DNA from: Leguminivora glycinivorella | Lineage: Eukaryota; Arthropoda; Insecta; Lepidoptera; Tortricidae | Reading direction: 5' to 3' | Assembly (NCBI RefSeq): GCF_023078275.1 | Contig: NC_062978.1 | Span: 9,438,585-9,502,584, forward strand | Length of the DNA: 64,000 bases | Program-made: the position numbers and the translations under genes | The notes under the pieces: model-generated | What the model was told of the DNA's origin: nothing | Databases searched by the model: none | What the model saw: only the letters and a program-made list of their open reading frames with translations | Shown: positions 34,701 to 45,356 of the stretch, piece after piece | Layout: each line of letters starts with the position of its first letter | Position numbering within the stretch: position 1 is the stretch's first letter

Positions 34701-37358
34701 CTATATCAGTTACATAGCTCCGTCCCTCTCTCAACCTAAACTGAACGGCTTTAGCACGTCATGGTAACCCCCCTGTAGCGATGTAAGCGGCCGATGGCGT
34801 TTATAAGAGATAGCATTTGTAGCAATCAGTGCGTTTCAGCATGCGAAAGTTAAACCTTTGACCGCATAAGACGTCATAGAATATGTGGGGCTACAGCACA
34901 TTAATTAGGTTCACTACAGTCAAAGAGACCGCAAAGTGCTAAGTCAGGAGTACTTTTACTAAAATAGTACACCTTTGAGTGGTAACCTCGGGTTATTTTA
35001 ATGCTCCATTTTACAGTAGACGTGATAATTCATTAAATTTTTAACACAAGATCATAAACATGTTCAATGCAGCCTACGCATAACCAGATACTAGTAAGAT
35101 AAACAAAAAAAAGTAATTGTAAATATTTTAGTTTACGGATACGCAATCTGGTATGCTACAACGAACACGAATTGCACTTTAATTACTCTAGAATCTAGAA
35201 CAACAGAACTCATCTATATTTACAGAACTCATCAATACTTGCCAACAAATGAGCAGAGGATAAAAATTATAGATCTTTAAAATTATTTTATTTATATTGT
35301 ATTGATATTCATATTTATAATTTAGATTTGTAGAATACCAACCATATTTTTAAGTTTTTTTTTTTGTAATTACGCACTAACAACAATGACCTCAGTTGGG
35401 TCTTAAGTTGAAAAAAAAAAGAATTGAATTGCATGGCATGCAGTTTATATATTGTGTATTTCTAGCCTTAAAAAGTAACCCAAATGAAAAGACAAACATG
35501 TTAAGAGTTGATACCTAATGTGCTCGAACTTGTCTTGCAGATATTTGCGCTGAACCACACGTCGATCGCGGTGTCGCAGCACGACATGATGCAGCACCGC
35601 GTGTCGGGCTACTACACGTCCTCGCAGTCGTCGCTCAACGAGCCCGCGGCGCGCGCGCGCCTGCCGCCGCCGCTCAGCGACCAGCAGGTGCAGTCGCTGC
35701 AGAAGCTGCGCAAGCAGTCCGACCTGCAGCTCATCCGCTGCGTGCAGGACAACGCCCGCTCCGGCATCAACTACTTCGTCCAGCCGCCCCTCAACAGGTT
35801 CACTCTCTTCTTCAAAGCACCAGAAATAGAAGCACAATATCGCGACAAAGCCCACCGGAGCGACGACTGCGAGGATTTCCCCCCCACTCTTACCACCTCG
35901 AGATTCAACACCGCTTTAGACATCCTCGTCTCCGCTATAATCTTCCTGGCCGTCTCCGTTTCCATATTCGTTTTATACCACGCGTGGAGACAGTGGATCG
36001 GCTGGTTCGTGATTTTCGCCCTCATAGAGGCTGTAACGATATCCTGCTGCGTCTACCGACACTACTTGAAATGGAAGACGAAAGGGAACCCTCCCGTCAC
36101 GGACACGATCCGGCGGTCCGTTAAGATATTTAGGAAACTAACCGCTTGGTTTCCGTGGCATTTATCGGGCGGGCTGCTGATCAGTCTGCCGATTCTGGCT
36201 ATTTTAATAAATTTCTCCTGTGATTACACGACGATGCCTATTCTGAGGGGCGAGCAGTCCTTCTACGTGTATCTGTTGTGCATTAGCATAGTCCATTTCT
36301 GTAATTTCACCCAAATGAACTGGCTGGTGAAGAACACGTTGGTGACCGTCTATGCCGGCCTGTTCTTGTTCCTCGCCGTGTTCGGGTGTCACGAAGTTAA
36401 TACTCAATATTTAGACTCTGATATTATGCGGCCTCCAGTAGTATCCGCTTTTTATAATAACTCATTAAACGCGACCAATGATTACTCCGATGACTGGTTA
36501 GAGAACAACAGTACCGACTCAGGCGAAAGCATGATGCATAAGATGCATTTAACGGAGCTTTATTTGGACGTAGTTTTGCTGCTAATGCTGGTATGGTTTC
36601 TGAATCGAGAGTTTGAGATCAGCTACCGGCTCAGTTTCTACAGCAACGTCGTGGCCAACCGGGACAAGCAGCGGGTTCAGAACATGCGCAACCAGGCGGA
36701 CTGGCTGCTGCACAACATCATCCCGCGCCACGTGGCCGACCAGCTCAAGAACACTGCCAAGTATTCCGAGAACCACAAGGACGTCGGTATCATCTTCGCT
36801 AGCATAGTCAATTTCAACGAAATGTACGACGAGTCGTACCTGAAGGGAAAGGAATACCTGAGAGTTCTGAACGAGTTAATAGCGGATTTCGACGAGCTGT
36901 TGGAGAGACCGGAGTTTCAGCACGTGGAGAAGATCAAAACGATCGGGAGTACATTTATGGCGGCCAGCGGGCTCAATCCGGACTTGAGGCACTCGTCCCG
37001 CGGCTCTCACGATCATCTTTACCAGTTGATGGATTTCGCTCTAGAAATGCAGAAAGTCGTAGACAATTTTAATCAAGATTTGCTCGAGTTCGATTTCATT
37101 CTTCGAATAGGGTACAACTTTGGGGATGTGACGGCTGGGGTTATAGGTACGACGAAGTTGTACTATGATATCTGGGGCGACGCGGTGAACATCGCGTCGC
37201 GGATGGACTCGACGGGCGTGGCGCAGCGCATCCAGCTGGGCGAGGCCTGCATCCCCGCGCTGGCCCCGCTGTACCAGTTCGAGCAGCGCGGCAGCGTCTA
37301 CGTCAAAGGCAAAGACGACATGAACGTTTATCTCCTGGTCGGAAAGAAGGAACTCTAG
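22725..37358 (+). CDS. Ac13E: Adenylyl cyclase, type 9 / Ac13E class (7 exons)
   Basis: Membrane enzyme making cAMP from ATP, probably about 1430 residues. Exons: 22725-23011, 23141-24155, 26064-26318, 29825-30166, 32091-32467, 33925-34135, 35541-37358. The N-terminal WWNPRFDSEILE and FRFALLYI begin the first membrane block. The C1 domain (about residues 350-550) has FADIVGFTRM and STLGDCYYCVSGCPEP with both metal-binding Asp, then VGVHTGTVLCGIVG and KFDVWSNDV; the Val in FADIVGF is typical of type 9. The last exon alone holds the second membrane block and the C2 domain: FASIVNFNEMY, EKIKTIGSTFMAASGLN, YDIWGDAVNIASRMDSTG and VKGKDDM. No long C-terminal tail follows. Two oddities: a 1-nt loss inside exon 2 between about 23363 and 23438 (the frame moves before SQSGHFIMCIEIL), and a phase mismatch between exons 5 and 6. 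Either may be assembly error, or an unseen small exon for the latter. Confidence 0.93.
24226..24489. mobile_element. GC-rich foldback element with ~110-bp inverted repeats
   Basis: The left arm from AGCGTCGCGTGTCTC and the right arm ending GAGACACGCAACGCT are inverse copies over about 110 bp. The inner 55 bp of each arm, including TACATTTTGTATAGGAAGGA, are essentially identical. The spacer is almost pure G+C. No clear target duplication was found. It begins about 70 bp after the donor of cyclase exon 2 (24155). Confidence 0.85.
24725..25995 (-). mobile_element. mariner-family transposon, inactive
   Basis: Inverted ends CGAGGGCTGATTGAAAAGTT and AACTTTCCAATCAGCCCTCG, with TA on both sides at 24725-24726 and 25994-25995. 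Total about 1.27 kb, the usual mariner length. The transposase runs on the minus strand, antisense to the cyclase gene whose intron 2 it occupies. End mismatches and coding breaks show it is not recent. Confidence 0.93.
24800..25814 (-). pseudogene. Broken mariner transposase
   Basis: Begins MDNLEQRDVINYLHKKGL, followed by helix-turn-helix regions (GSGRP-like segment SGRPTTATNPN). The catalytic triad is present: the first Asp in TMDEIWVYHYT, the second in FHQDNARVH, and the third in PDLAPSDFHLF 34 residues later (D34D, as in mariner). The frame is interrupted by an in-frame TAG near 25152, a TGA shortly after, and a shift near 25100 where a CGACGTAAAAGT-type word has been duplicated two or three times. 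It therefore cannot make full-length transposase. Confidence 0.93.
26391..29617. mobile_element. 3.2-kb palindromic DNA transposon, non-autonomous
   Basis: The ends CTGGGGACGCTATTGC and GCAATAGCGTCCCCAG form the termini of arms about 830 bp long (right arm about 28790-29615; left arm 26393-26866 plus 27171-27535). TA stands at both ends, fitting a TA target. The arms contain matching GGGAGGCATCGAGAGCCCCC segments. The central 1.2 kb is weakly inverted (GTACGGGTCAGCTGAGGTCA against the right-side AGCTGACCCGTAC) and non-coding. The whole element lies in intron 3 of the cyclase gene. Superfamily not determined. Confidence 0.85.
26867..27170. mobile_element. Nested 304-bp insertion in the left arm of the palindrome
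   Basis: The right arm of the palindrome reads straight through where the left arm is interrupted. AAAATAATT occurs on both sides of the interruption (26858-26866 and 27172-27180), an 8-9 bp target duplication. Near each end is the direct repeat GACAAAACACGTGTTTCCGA followed by GCTAGTGAGGGGAAAA. An 8-bp duplication would fit a hAT-type element, but no clear inverted ends are visible. Confidence 0.7.
30888..31013. mobile_element. Short MITE, GCTTCCAATTTTATC family, copy 1
   Basis: Inverted ends TTATGCTACAATTCTATCAC and GTGATAAAATTGGAAGCATAA. A second copy in the other orientation is at 52612-52743, where TATGCTTCCAATTTTATCAC and ATAAAATTGGAAGCATAATA are the ends. About 125 bp, non-coding, in cyclase intron 4. 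Confidence 0.8.
31630..31926 (+). repeat. Interspersed repeat with CGGTTCAYCTGTTCGGGAGC core, copy 1
   Basis: Shares with 48270-48447 the words ATTTTTATGAAACATGGCTA (or its close variant), AAGAACACTCCC, TTCGGGAGCTACGATG and GTCGGAGGTTAAAAAT, plus a run of ACAGACAG units. The order and the terminal GGTTAAAAAT suggest the 3' end of one retroelement family. It lies in cyclase intron 4. Confidence 0.65.
34643..34773. mobile_element. Palindromic MITE with ~45-bp inverted ends
   Basis: GGGGAGTTACCATGACGTAC and GTTCAGTTTAGGTTGAGAGA at the left are mirrored by CTCTCAACCTAAACTGAAC and GCACGTCATGGTAACCCCC at the right. The element lies in cyclase intron 6. Confidence 0.8.
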
Positions 37359-38047
37359 GTAAAACAAACTATTTATAATGAAAAGTAGAATCTGTGATTT
37401 AATTATATATTTGTTATATTATAACTATACGTAGCTAACGTAATGAGGTTACAGTTTAAGAGATGCTTTTGGGTCATACACAGGTTTAGGAGATTAGTTT
37501 CAAATTAGAAATGAGGTTCTTGCCTACATAATTCTCGGGAACTGGAGAAAAATTTTCGTTTTAAACCTGTGTATAACCCGCTTATTTATTGTGTGCATTA
37601 AAAAAGTGATATAATGGCTTAAAGAAATACTCCAAATGTATAAAGGCTATTAATTTATTGTTATTTGGCTTAAACCTAACATTCACTATCCTGCTTGTAG
37701 TTATGTAATAGCGGAAGATAGCTGGATCTATTAGAGCGAGATGGTATTGTATTGTTATGCTAATTTTACACTGTACCAGGCAAGCAGGATCGTGAGTAGA
37801 TATAGGTTTTAGTGTGAGTGCGAGTGTGTGACGCGTGTGTGTGGAGTGAAACAAAAATCTCCTTGCCCGCATTCTCTAATCTGTGACCAGTGCTCTAGTC
37901 CACTATGAAATTTCATAAAACTGTATATTTGAGTGAATATTATTTACCCATCTTATATGTATTTGACCGTAGTTATTTATGTAATTATTGAGGAATATGA
38001 ATGATCCTTCCGAAGGGTAGCTAAATGATTTGTACTGTTAAGAATAA
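37359..38047 (+). other. Cyclase 3' UTR with candidate poly(A) signal
   Basis: The stretch after the stop codon is AT-rich and non-coding; AATAAA at 38042-38047 is a reasonable end. It includes a palindromic element at 37471-37578 with ends GGGTCATACACAGGTTTA and TAAACCTGTGTATAACCC. Confidence 0.45.
37471..37578. mobile_element. Small palindromic MITE in cyclase 3' region
   Basis: The inverted ends GGGTCATACACAGGTTTA and TAAACCTGTGTATAACCC match at 17 of 18 positions. About 108 bp long. Confidence 0.65.
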
Positions 38048-38224
38048 AAGTGTTAACTGATCTACGAATGCGTAATACAATGGCAACGAATGGTATGGGT
38101 TGTGGGTGAGACTTGGCTGTTAGCCGTGTCGATGTATATCGTACTTAAGCCCAATTTATCATGTTTTTGTAAAATTAACGAGTACGATGTTCCGAACGTA
38201 AAGCAAGAGTATCAATTAAAAAGT

Positions 38225-38330
38225 GTGAATATCGTAGACTCGTCTCGTTTTCTCACACATATTCATTTGAAAGGGACGACACTACGACGTTGCCACTTCT
38301 TTCTATTATTTTTTGCCAAGCTGTATTAAC
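38225..38330. repeat. MITE, GTTGCCA family, decayed copy
   Basis: Contains TCGTAGACTCGTCTCGTTTT and GACGTTGCCACTTCTTTCTA, related to the elements at 15122-15253 and 38690-38845, but one end is eroded. Confidence 0.5.
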
Positions 38331-38689
38331 GTTTTCCTCTAGCTTACCGAGTAATATTGTAATCATAGTAGCGAATTAAATATCCGTCGATGTACAAGCC
38401 TTAGCTTTGGCTCGCCCTGTTTCAAAAGTAGACGCATTTAATGTTCTATACATTAAATAATACTATTCAAGTATAGTGATTAATATATTACAAACAACTA
38501 GCACAATTTTACTAATGCATGGTGTTGCTGTTTATTATTGACATAAAGATAAAATTGTATTTACCTGATGTCGGAAGACGATTTGTGTCTTCGTTAATTA
38601 TTTTTTGTGCGATTGTATATGTCAAATACGAGATGTACTTATACTTATTCATTATCCCGGTAAAGATATTCTAAAGCGAAAATTTTACA

Positions 38690-38845
38690 AACGCTCTTCT
38701 CATTATAGTCTGACAAAAAAAGGATAGAAATTAAAAAGTGGCAACATTGTAATGTGGTCTCTTTCAAATTAATTTGTGCATCTAAACGGGACGACACCAA
38801 ATTGTTGCCAATTTTTAATATCTTCTCTTTTTTCCAGACCGTACA
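38690..38845. mobile_element. MITE, GTTGCCA family, copy 2
   Basis: TATAGTCTGACAAAAAAAGG and AGTGGCAACATTG at the left; ATTGTTGCCAATTTTTAATA and a TTTTTTCCAGAC end at the right. Same layout as 15122-15253. Intergenic. Confidence 0.65.
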
Positions 38846-38849
38846 TACC

Positions 38850-40089
38850 TTGTAAGAATTATTTAAACTTATGAAGAAAGCCTTGACTGTACATTCCACT
38901 TGTATTTATGACATTGCCTTCGAATGTCTATTTTCTACTAGTGAAACGAAGAATTTAAAGAAAGGAATTTTTCAGAGGGGACGGTATTTTTACTGAACGT
39001 TGGACCAAAACTGGGTTATTAGACGCAATTAGCTCTCTTTAAATCTTACCTCTTCGGTAATATATTTGCTCTTTATACATTACAAATTCGAAGACGTACT
39101 GGTATATTTATAAATAGAAACCTTCTTGTGATACGTGAAAATGTATATATGACTATAATGTTTAAGGAAAACATTTTTCTTTATATACATAATAATCCCT
39201 ACCTTTTCCAGTAAAACAACGTAAAATAAAAGATATAATTTAAACTTTCGTATTACTTACATTTTTTACTGATGTGCCGACGGAAAGTTTCCAAAGTTCA
39301 GAAATTTTCACATAGGAAAACTACGGAAACTTTGTATGGACAATTATATGGATGGAAACTTTCCATTTCATAAATTTAAATTCCCTTTATTTTTCGTGAA
39401 AGTTTCGTGAATTTTTCAAGAAATTTAAGATATTTTTGGAAAGTTTCCTCAACTTGCACATCACTAATCACTACTTACATTACCTTACCTCTCATAACTC
39501 CTCGGGTGCCAGACTGATTTTTGAGTCATAGGAATTTGGATTATATTCTAATTAATCAAATTTCAAATTTGATGGACGTAATCGGCCGGGAGTCGGCCGG
39601 CCGACAGACCAAAGGTATTTTTCAAAACTACCTATGTCCACTTAAGGTATTCAATTCACCACCATATCGCTCATATATTAAGGTAGGTAGTCCAGTGGCG
39701 GGGCGTGAAAATTTTCGTTGGTAAAGCCGGAGGGGTTTTTGGAATCTGTTTTGTATGGACTTCTACAGATACTAGAGAATTTTAGGGAACCCGTTGGGAA
39801 TCGAGTTGTATCGACGCTCCGCCACTATAGTAGGTACACAGTTTTGGTATTTTGTCCATATCTATAATTATGTTTCATTTATTTATTTGAATCCAGCAAC
39901 ATGGCTCATACATTAGTGGCAATACGTAATAAAATAACTATAACATTTAAAAATTAACATTAAATAATACAATACCTTGACTGAACTTTGTATAAAACTA
40001 CGTACGAAATAAACGAGAAAACCCAAATACCCAGGTAGGCCTAGGTAGCTCCAGGTGGCATAGCCAACATACCAATCGTTTGTAACTTT
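38850..40089. other. Intergenic, repeat-rich, no gene
   Basis: Nothing coding is supported. Around 39275-39465 lies a repeat made of GGAAACTTT/GAAAGTTTC words. The remainder is AT-rich. Confidence 0.4.
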
Positions 40090-40258
40090 TGTTAGAGTAA
40101 AAACACCAGGATACCACTATTAATTATACAGTTTATTGAACGGAATCTCAAATACAAGCTTAGTGACAAATGCTCCCAATGGAAGCTTCCAGTCCGTCTG
40201 ACGCCCAGTTGACAGCGATGCCTAGGGATGGGGACCAGCGACTAGTGATGTCCTTACA
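40090..40258. repeat. Left 169-bp LTR
   Basis: Direct repeat of 47214-47382 with no difference that I could see. Contains ACCAGCGACTAGTGATGTCC near its end. Preceded by CTTT. Confidence 0.88.
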
Positions 40259-41854
40259 TTCGCCCATTCTGACCTTGACCTTTCGTCCCGAAGGTCTCTG
40301 CTATCCATGCTGCTACTGATGACTGCCGCAGTCAACGCAGCCGAAGCAGGCCGCGCCTCCAACTGGTGGCGGTAGACTTCATCTGTTCATTTGTTCTTTT
40401 CTTTTCTGCAAAGTGAACAAGAACTTTGTATACTCCAGCTATACACTCAGGCCCTGGTCCTTTGAAGTGATTAACTCGAGAACCGTTGGAAACGGCCGGT
40501 GTAGTTTAAGACTAACTTACACCAAGATATGTAATTGGCCTCATTTTATAGTCGAATCATAGTAATGACATAACTAAACTCAAGATTGCATGACCAGACT
40601 AGCCTAGTACAAGTAAGTCAGGTCATTATTTAACAAATCCACAGCCAGTAAGGCTTTAAAACTATTAAGGTGCGATGGTACGAAAAGTACATGTTTTACC
40701 GCCATGATCGATACTATATATTAGTCAAATTAATTATGTAAAATAGATGACATCTAGCGGCGGGCAGGTAATTACTGGTGTACAAAACACCATCTAATAT
40801 TTGCTTGTAAATAACTTCACCCATCAATACATTTCATTTATTTTCAGGCAAGTATTATGCCATTTATGCCTTAAGTTAAGACTTACGTGAGCGGTGCATT
40901 CCAAACTAACCAACCGCTCAATATAATAATGATGATTGGCGTCGTTTAAATAGCAAATACATGGAACAAACTCACAGTTGGCTTCGTCACTGTAGGCTGT
41001 GAAGCTCCCCACATGCGCAAGAAGGCGTACAACTCGTGAGAGGTTAACATGACACACCCTATGCGTGATCATAGCCACCTTCCAACACAGCACAAGCTCT
41101 TGTTAAGAAGCTCTGTAACATACATGGGAAATACTAAGTTCCTTAATGTAACGAGAACGTGATAATTTTTCCTTGGAACTAAGCCAGTAGGTGATAGAAT
41201 CAGTACAACACAACTGTCGTTCAAGTAACATGATAAGGTTACGAGAAATTAATTTACAATTGGCATAGTAGGTGCTCTCAATTACAGATCCGGCTTACAT
41301 AGCCGTTTAATAATTTAGTAATAAACAATGACAATCAAGATATTACAAAATATTGTCATGTAATTTTTTTTTTTTTTTCATGAATATATATTAAGCAGAA
41401 TACATGGCTGTTCCTTGGCAGGACCTTTAACAACCGCTGATTTTTTTTTTTTTCTATCAACATGATAAAATTAATAAATGGTAATAATCAATGTGTACTA
41501 GCCACCAATTTTGCTATAAGACAACACACATTACCATATCAAAGCTTCATACGCAAGCCACGGTGATACGGCTTCTTTCGTGGCTGTCAGCGCAACGACC
41601 GCAGAAGTTGGCCCTTCATGACAAGGTTGTCGCGCAGCCTGTAGCATGCATTCGTTCAGCTAGGCATTCCGAACAGTTGCTCTCTCCGCTCTATTGGAAA
41701 CCGTAATTTCACCAGCGACCTCTGGAAAGTATGCATGTAAGTGACCCTTTCAAGGTAACCTTGAGATCATTACTCTTTAAGGTCATAAAACATGCTTTTG
41801 ACAAACAAGGTCTCAAGCTAACCTCTTAAGGATATACCTCTTAAGGACTATATA

Positions 41855-43150
41855 ACACATGATGGCATCTCTGAAGACCTTCATCACAAATAACAGAAGC
41901 AGAACAATCCTCTTAAGGATAGACTATATAGCACATGATGGCGTCTGTAAGACCTACATCACAAATAACAGAAGCAGACCAATCCTCTTAAGGATAGTCT
42001 ATATAACACATGATGGCGTCTGTAAGACCTACATCACAGATAACAGAACAGAATTAGCCTCGTAAGGGTAGTCTATATAACATATGATGGCGTCTGTGAA
42101 GACCTACATCACAATAACAGAAACAGAACAATCCTCTTAAGGAAAGTCTATGTAACACATGATGGCGTCTATGAAGACCTACATCACAAATAACAGAAAC
42201 AGAACAATCCTCTTAAGGAAAGCCTATATAACACATGATGGCGTCTCTGAAGACCTTCATCACAAATAACAGAAACAGACCAATCCTCTTAAGGATAGTC
42301 TATATAACACATGATGGCGTCTCAGAAGACCTTCATCACAAATAACAGAAACAGAACAATCCTCTTAAGGAAAGTCTATGTAACACATGATGGCGTCTAT
42401 GAAGACCTACATCACAAATAACAGAAACAGAACAATCCTCTTAAGGAAAGCCTATATAACACATGATGGCGTCTCTGAAGACCTACATCACAAATAACAG
42501 AAACAGAACAATCCTCTTAAGGAAAGTCTATGTAACACATGATGGCGTCTCTGAAGACCTTCATCACAAATAACAGAAACAGAACAATCCTCTTAAGGAA
42601 AGTCTATGTAACACATGATGGCGTCTCTGAAGACCTTCATCACAAATAACAAAAACAGACCAATCCTCTTAAGGATAGTCTATATAACACATGATGGCGT
42701 CTGTAAAGACCTACATCACAAATAACAAAAACAGAACAATCCTCTTAAGGAAAGCCTATATAACACATGATGGCGTCTCTGAAGACCTTCATCACAAATA
42801 ACAGAAACAGAACAATCCTCTTAAGGAAAGTCTATGTAACACATGATGGCGTCTCTGAAGACCTTCATCACAAATAACAAAAACAGACCAATCCTCTTAA
42901 GGATAGTCTATATAACACATGATGGCGTCTGTAAAGACCTACATCACAAATAACAGAAACAGACCAATCCTCTTAAGGATAGTCTATATAACACATGATG
43001 GCGTCTGTAAAGACCTACATCACAAATAACAAAAACAGACCAATCCTCTTAAGGATAGTCTATATAACACATGATGGCGTCTGTAAAGACCTACATCACA
43101 AATAATAGAAATAGACCAATCCTCTTAAGGATAGTCTATATAACACACGA
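41855..43150 (+). repeat. Tandem array, 76-bp unit, ~17 copies
   Basis: The unit runs ACACATGATGGCGTCTSTRA, then AAGACCTWCATCACAAATAA, CARAAACAGAMCAATCCTCT and TAAGGAWAGTCTATRTA. About 17 head-to-tail copies form two alternating sub-types (AAGGAAAG...TATGTA and AAGGATAG...TATATA), so larger blocks were also duplicated. The period is not a multiple of 3 in most copies and no frame is kept, so it is non-coding. It lies inside the LARD-like element. Confidence 0.95.
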
Positions 43151-43495
43151 TGTTCCACTTCTTAAAGTCTACATCGCAATTAGAAGTCTTATGCATATGG
43201 TCCGCCTCCGACGGCCTACATTGCATATACCAGTAACAGATCTACTTAAAGAAACACACAATAATCAAAGTGCTTAATGTATAACAGATTTAATATCTGT
43301 TACAACAGATTTAGTAGCAACCATTATAATTATGATTCACACTTTAAGTGACGGAAATCACTTCTTTTTTTTTTTTTTTTTACTTGTGGATATCACATTA
43401 GTTACATTACCGTGGATACCACAAGATTCAGGTACAATGTGCTTATCAGGAAACCCTGTGAACAGAATATATTATTAACATCATGTATAGGCAAC

Positions 43496-43676
43496 ACAAC
43501 TCGGTTCTTAATCCGGCGTGTATATATGCAATGGCAACTTGGTTCTTAATTTGAGAGTAATAGGACAAGCACAACTCGGTTCTCAATCCGGCGTGCATAT
43601 ATGTAATGACAACTCAGTTCTTAAATCTGAGAGTAATAAGACAAAACACAACTCGGTTCTTAATCCGGCGTGCAAC
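43496..43676 (+). repeat. Tandem array, ~86-bp unit, 2.3 copies
   Basis: CACAACTCGGTTCTTAATCC and GGCGTGTATATATGCAATGG recur with a period near 86 bp. Within each unit, CGGTTCTTAAT itself is repeated in diverged form. Confidence 0.8.
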
Positions 43677-43880
43677 TTGTCTTATTTTTCCCGTGCCCCT
43701 AAATATGGTAACACGCTTACTATATATACCATTATTAAAATACATTTCAGCCAACCAAAAATAATTTTATGAAACTTGGCTTATTTTTCCCGTGCCCCTA
43801 AATAAGGTAACACGTACCATTATTGAAATACCTACAGTCCAGCCAAGCAAGAATAATCATATGGCACTTGGCTTGACTTA
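43676..43880 (+). repeat. Direct repeat pair, ~105 bp
   Basis: CTTATTTTTCCCGTGCCCCT followed by AAATAWGGTAACACG and ACCATTATT occurs at about 43680 and 43784, each followed by a diverged CAGCCAA segment. Confidence 0.7.
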
Positions 43881-44190
43881 TCGAGGTTTCACTACATTCA
43901 AATAATGTAATATTTTATCTATCATTGTTCACTTACCAAATGGTTCTTGACAAAGGTATTTATATATCATCATCAGGCATGGTGCATAAGCTTATTGATT
44001 AAACCATCAGGCTTGCCAGACAATGCTTCAAAAGACACACTAGAGAGGTGCTCCAGCTGTAGGTATATGTGCAGTTTAAAGCACAACATTATCCATATAG
44101 CTGCCACCTGCACAACTACATAATTTTGTTAGTTGTGTTAATACTATGCATATGCAAGAATACTTAGTACAGGTTAATGAGTTTTTATAA

Positions 44191-44559
44191 CAAAAATAAA
44201 ACCGCCTTCAAAAATAAGCGCGTTACAAAACACGGAGAAACTAAAAAGCCAAAAATAATAAACCTTTCAATTCAGATTTCTTATCGTATTGCAATAAGCT
44301 AAACATCCAAATTATAAACAAATCAATTATTTTTGTAGTCGGTACCAGACCTGTTCGTCGCCTTGCTATTGCCTGTTTGCCCCACCCAACCATACACAGG
44401 CTGGTACCGACTCCAAAAATAATTGATTTGTTTATAATTTGGATGTTTAGCTTATTGCAATACGATAAGAAATCTGAATTGAAAGGTTTATTATTTTTGG
44501 CTTTTTAGTTTCTCCGTGTTTTGTAACGCGCTTATTTTTGAAGGCGGTTTTATTTTTTG
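44191..44559. mobile_element. 369-bp near-perfect hairpin
   Basis: The left arm (ACCGCCTTCAAAAATAAGCG onward) and right arm (CGCTTATTTTTGAAGGCGGT at its end) are inverse copies over about 155 bp each, with almost no mismatches. The inner loop carries another inverted pair, GTCGGTACCAG and CTGGTACCGAC. Non-coding, inside the LARD-like element. Confidence 0.88.
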
Positions 44560-44578
44560 TTAAAAAGTTTATTTATTT

Positions 44579-45056
44579 GTTGATTTTTAGTGGTTCCTAG
44601 TGATATTATATGTATCAGTCCGAATACATGTACAGTAGTGAAAGAATTATCCTTTAACTCCTAACCATTGAGGAGTTGACCTTCCATCATCAGCTCAGTT
44701 GATTTTTAGTGGTTCCTAGTGATATTATATGTATCAGTCCGAATACATGTACAGTAGTGAAAGAATTATCCTTAAACTCCTAACCATTGAGGAGTTGACC
44801 TTCCATCATCAGCTCAGTTGATTTTTAGTGGTTCCTAGTGTTATTATATGTATCAGTCCGAATACATGTACAGTAGTGAAAGAATTATCCTTTAACTCCT
44901 AACCATTGAGGAGTTGACCTTCCATCATCAGCTCAGTTGATTTTTAGTGGTTCCTAGTGATATTATATGTATCAGTCCGAATACATATACAGTAGTGAAA
45001 GAATTATCCTTAAACTCCTAACCATTGAGGAGTTGACCTTCCGTCATCAGCTCAGC
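44579..45056 (+). repeat. Tandem array, 119-120-bp unit, 4 copies
   Basis: GTTGATTTTTAGTGGTTCCT starts each unit at about 44579, 44698, 44818 and 44938, and each ends CCATCATCAGCTCA. Copies differ at a handful of positions. The array leads straight into the repeat at 45057-45356, whose own sequence also carries CCATCATCAGACC, so it may be an expanded segment of that family. Confidence 0.9.
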
Positions 45057-45356
45057 CACATAAAATTATTACCATCAGACGTAAATACTGGTGTACCTTT
45101 GAAAAATAGACTAAAAACATTACATGTGCCTATAACATTTGAAGAGTTCCCTCGATTTCTCCAGGATTCCATCATCAGACCCTGACTTGGTGCCAATGGG
45201 ACCATCTCGGGGTTATACCGGTTCGATCAAAAAAAAAATTTTGAAAATCGGTCCACGATTCTCGGAGATATCGAGTAACATACATACAAAAAAATAATAA
45301 AAAAAAAAAACATTCAGTCGAATTGAGAACCTCCTCCTTTTTTGAAGTCGGTTAAA
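45057..45356 (+). repeat. Interspersed repeat ending GAAGTCGGTTAAAAAT
   Basis: Contains TTCCCTCGATTTCTCCAGGA, ATCGGTCCACGATTCTCGGA and a GAAGTCGGTTAAAAAT end. The inverse of the same family lies at 53430-53625. It looks like a lepidopteran retroelement 3' end (clade not determined). Confidence 0.6.

Noticed and set aside
35445..35855. 136-codon minus-strand frame over the last cyclase exon
   Set aside because: Shadow of GC-rich coding sequence; the plus frame encodes conserved cyclase sequence.
40259..40400. Primer binding site after the left 169-bp LTR
   Set aside because: TTCGCCCATTCTGACC does not begin with TGG and matches no tRNA 3' end I can name.
41855..43150. Regular repeats resembling a CRISPR array
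   Set aside because: Units are contiguous 76-bp repeats with no unique spacers, in a eukaryotic genome inside an LTR element. This is a minisatellite.
44967..45185. 72-codon frame after the 120-bp repeats
   Set aside because: Starts in the tandem array and runs into a repeat family; no domain.
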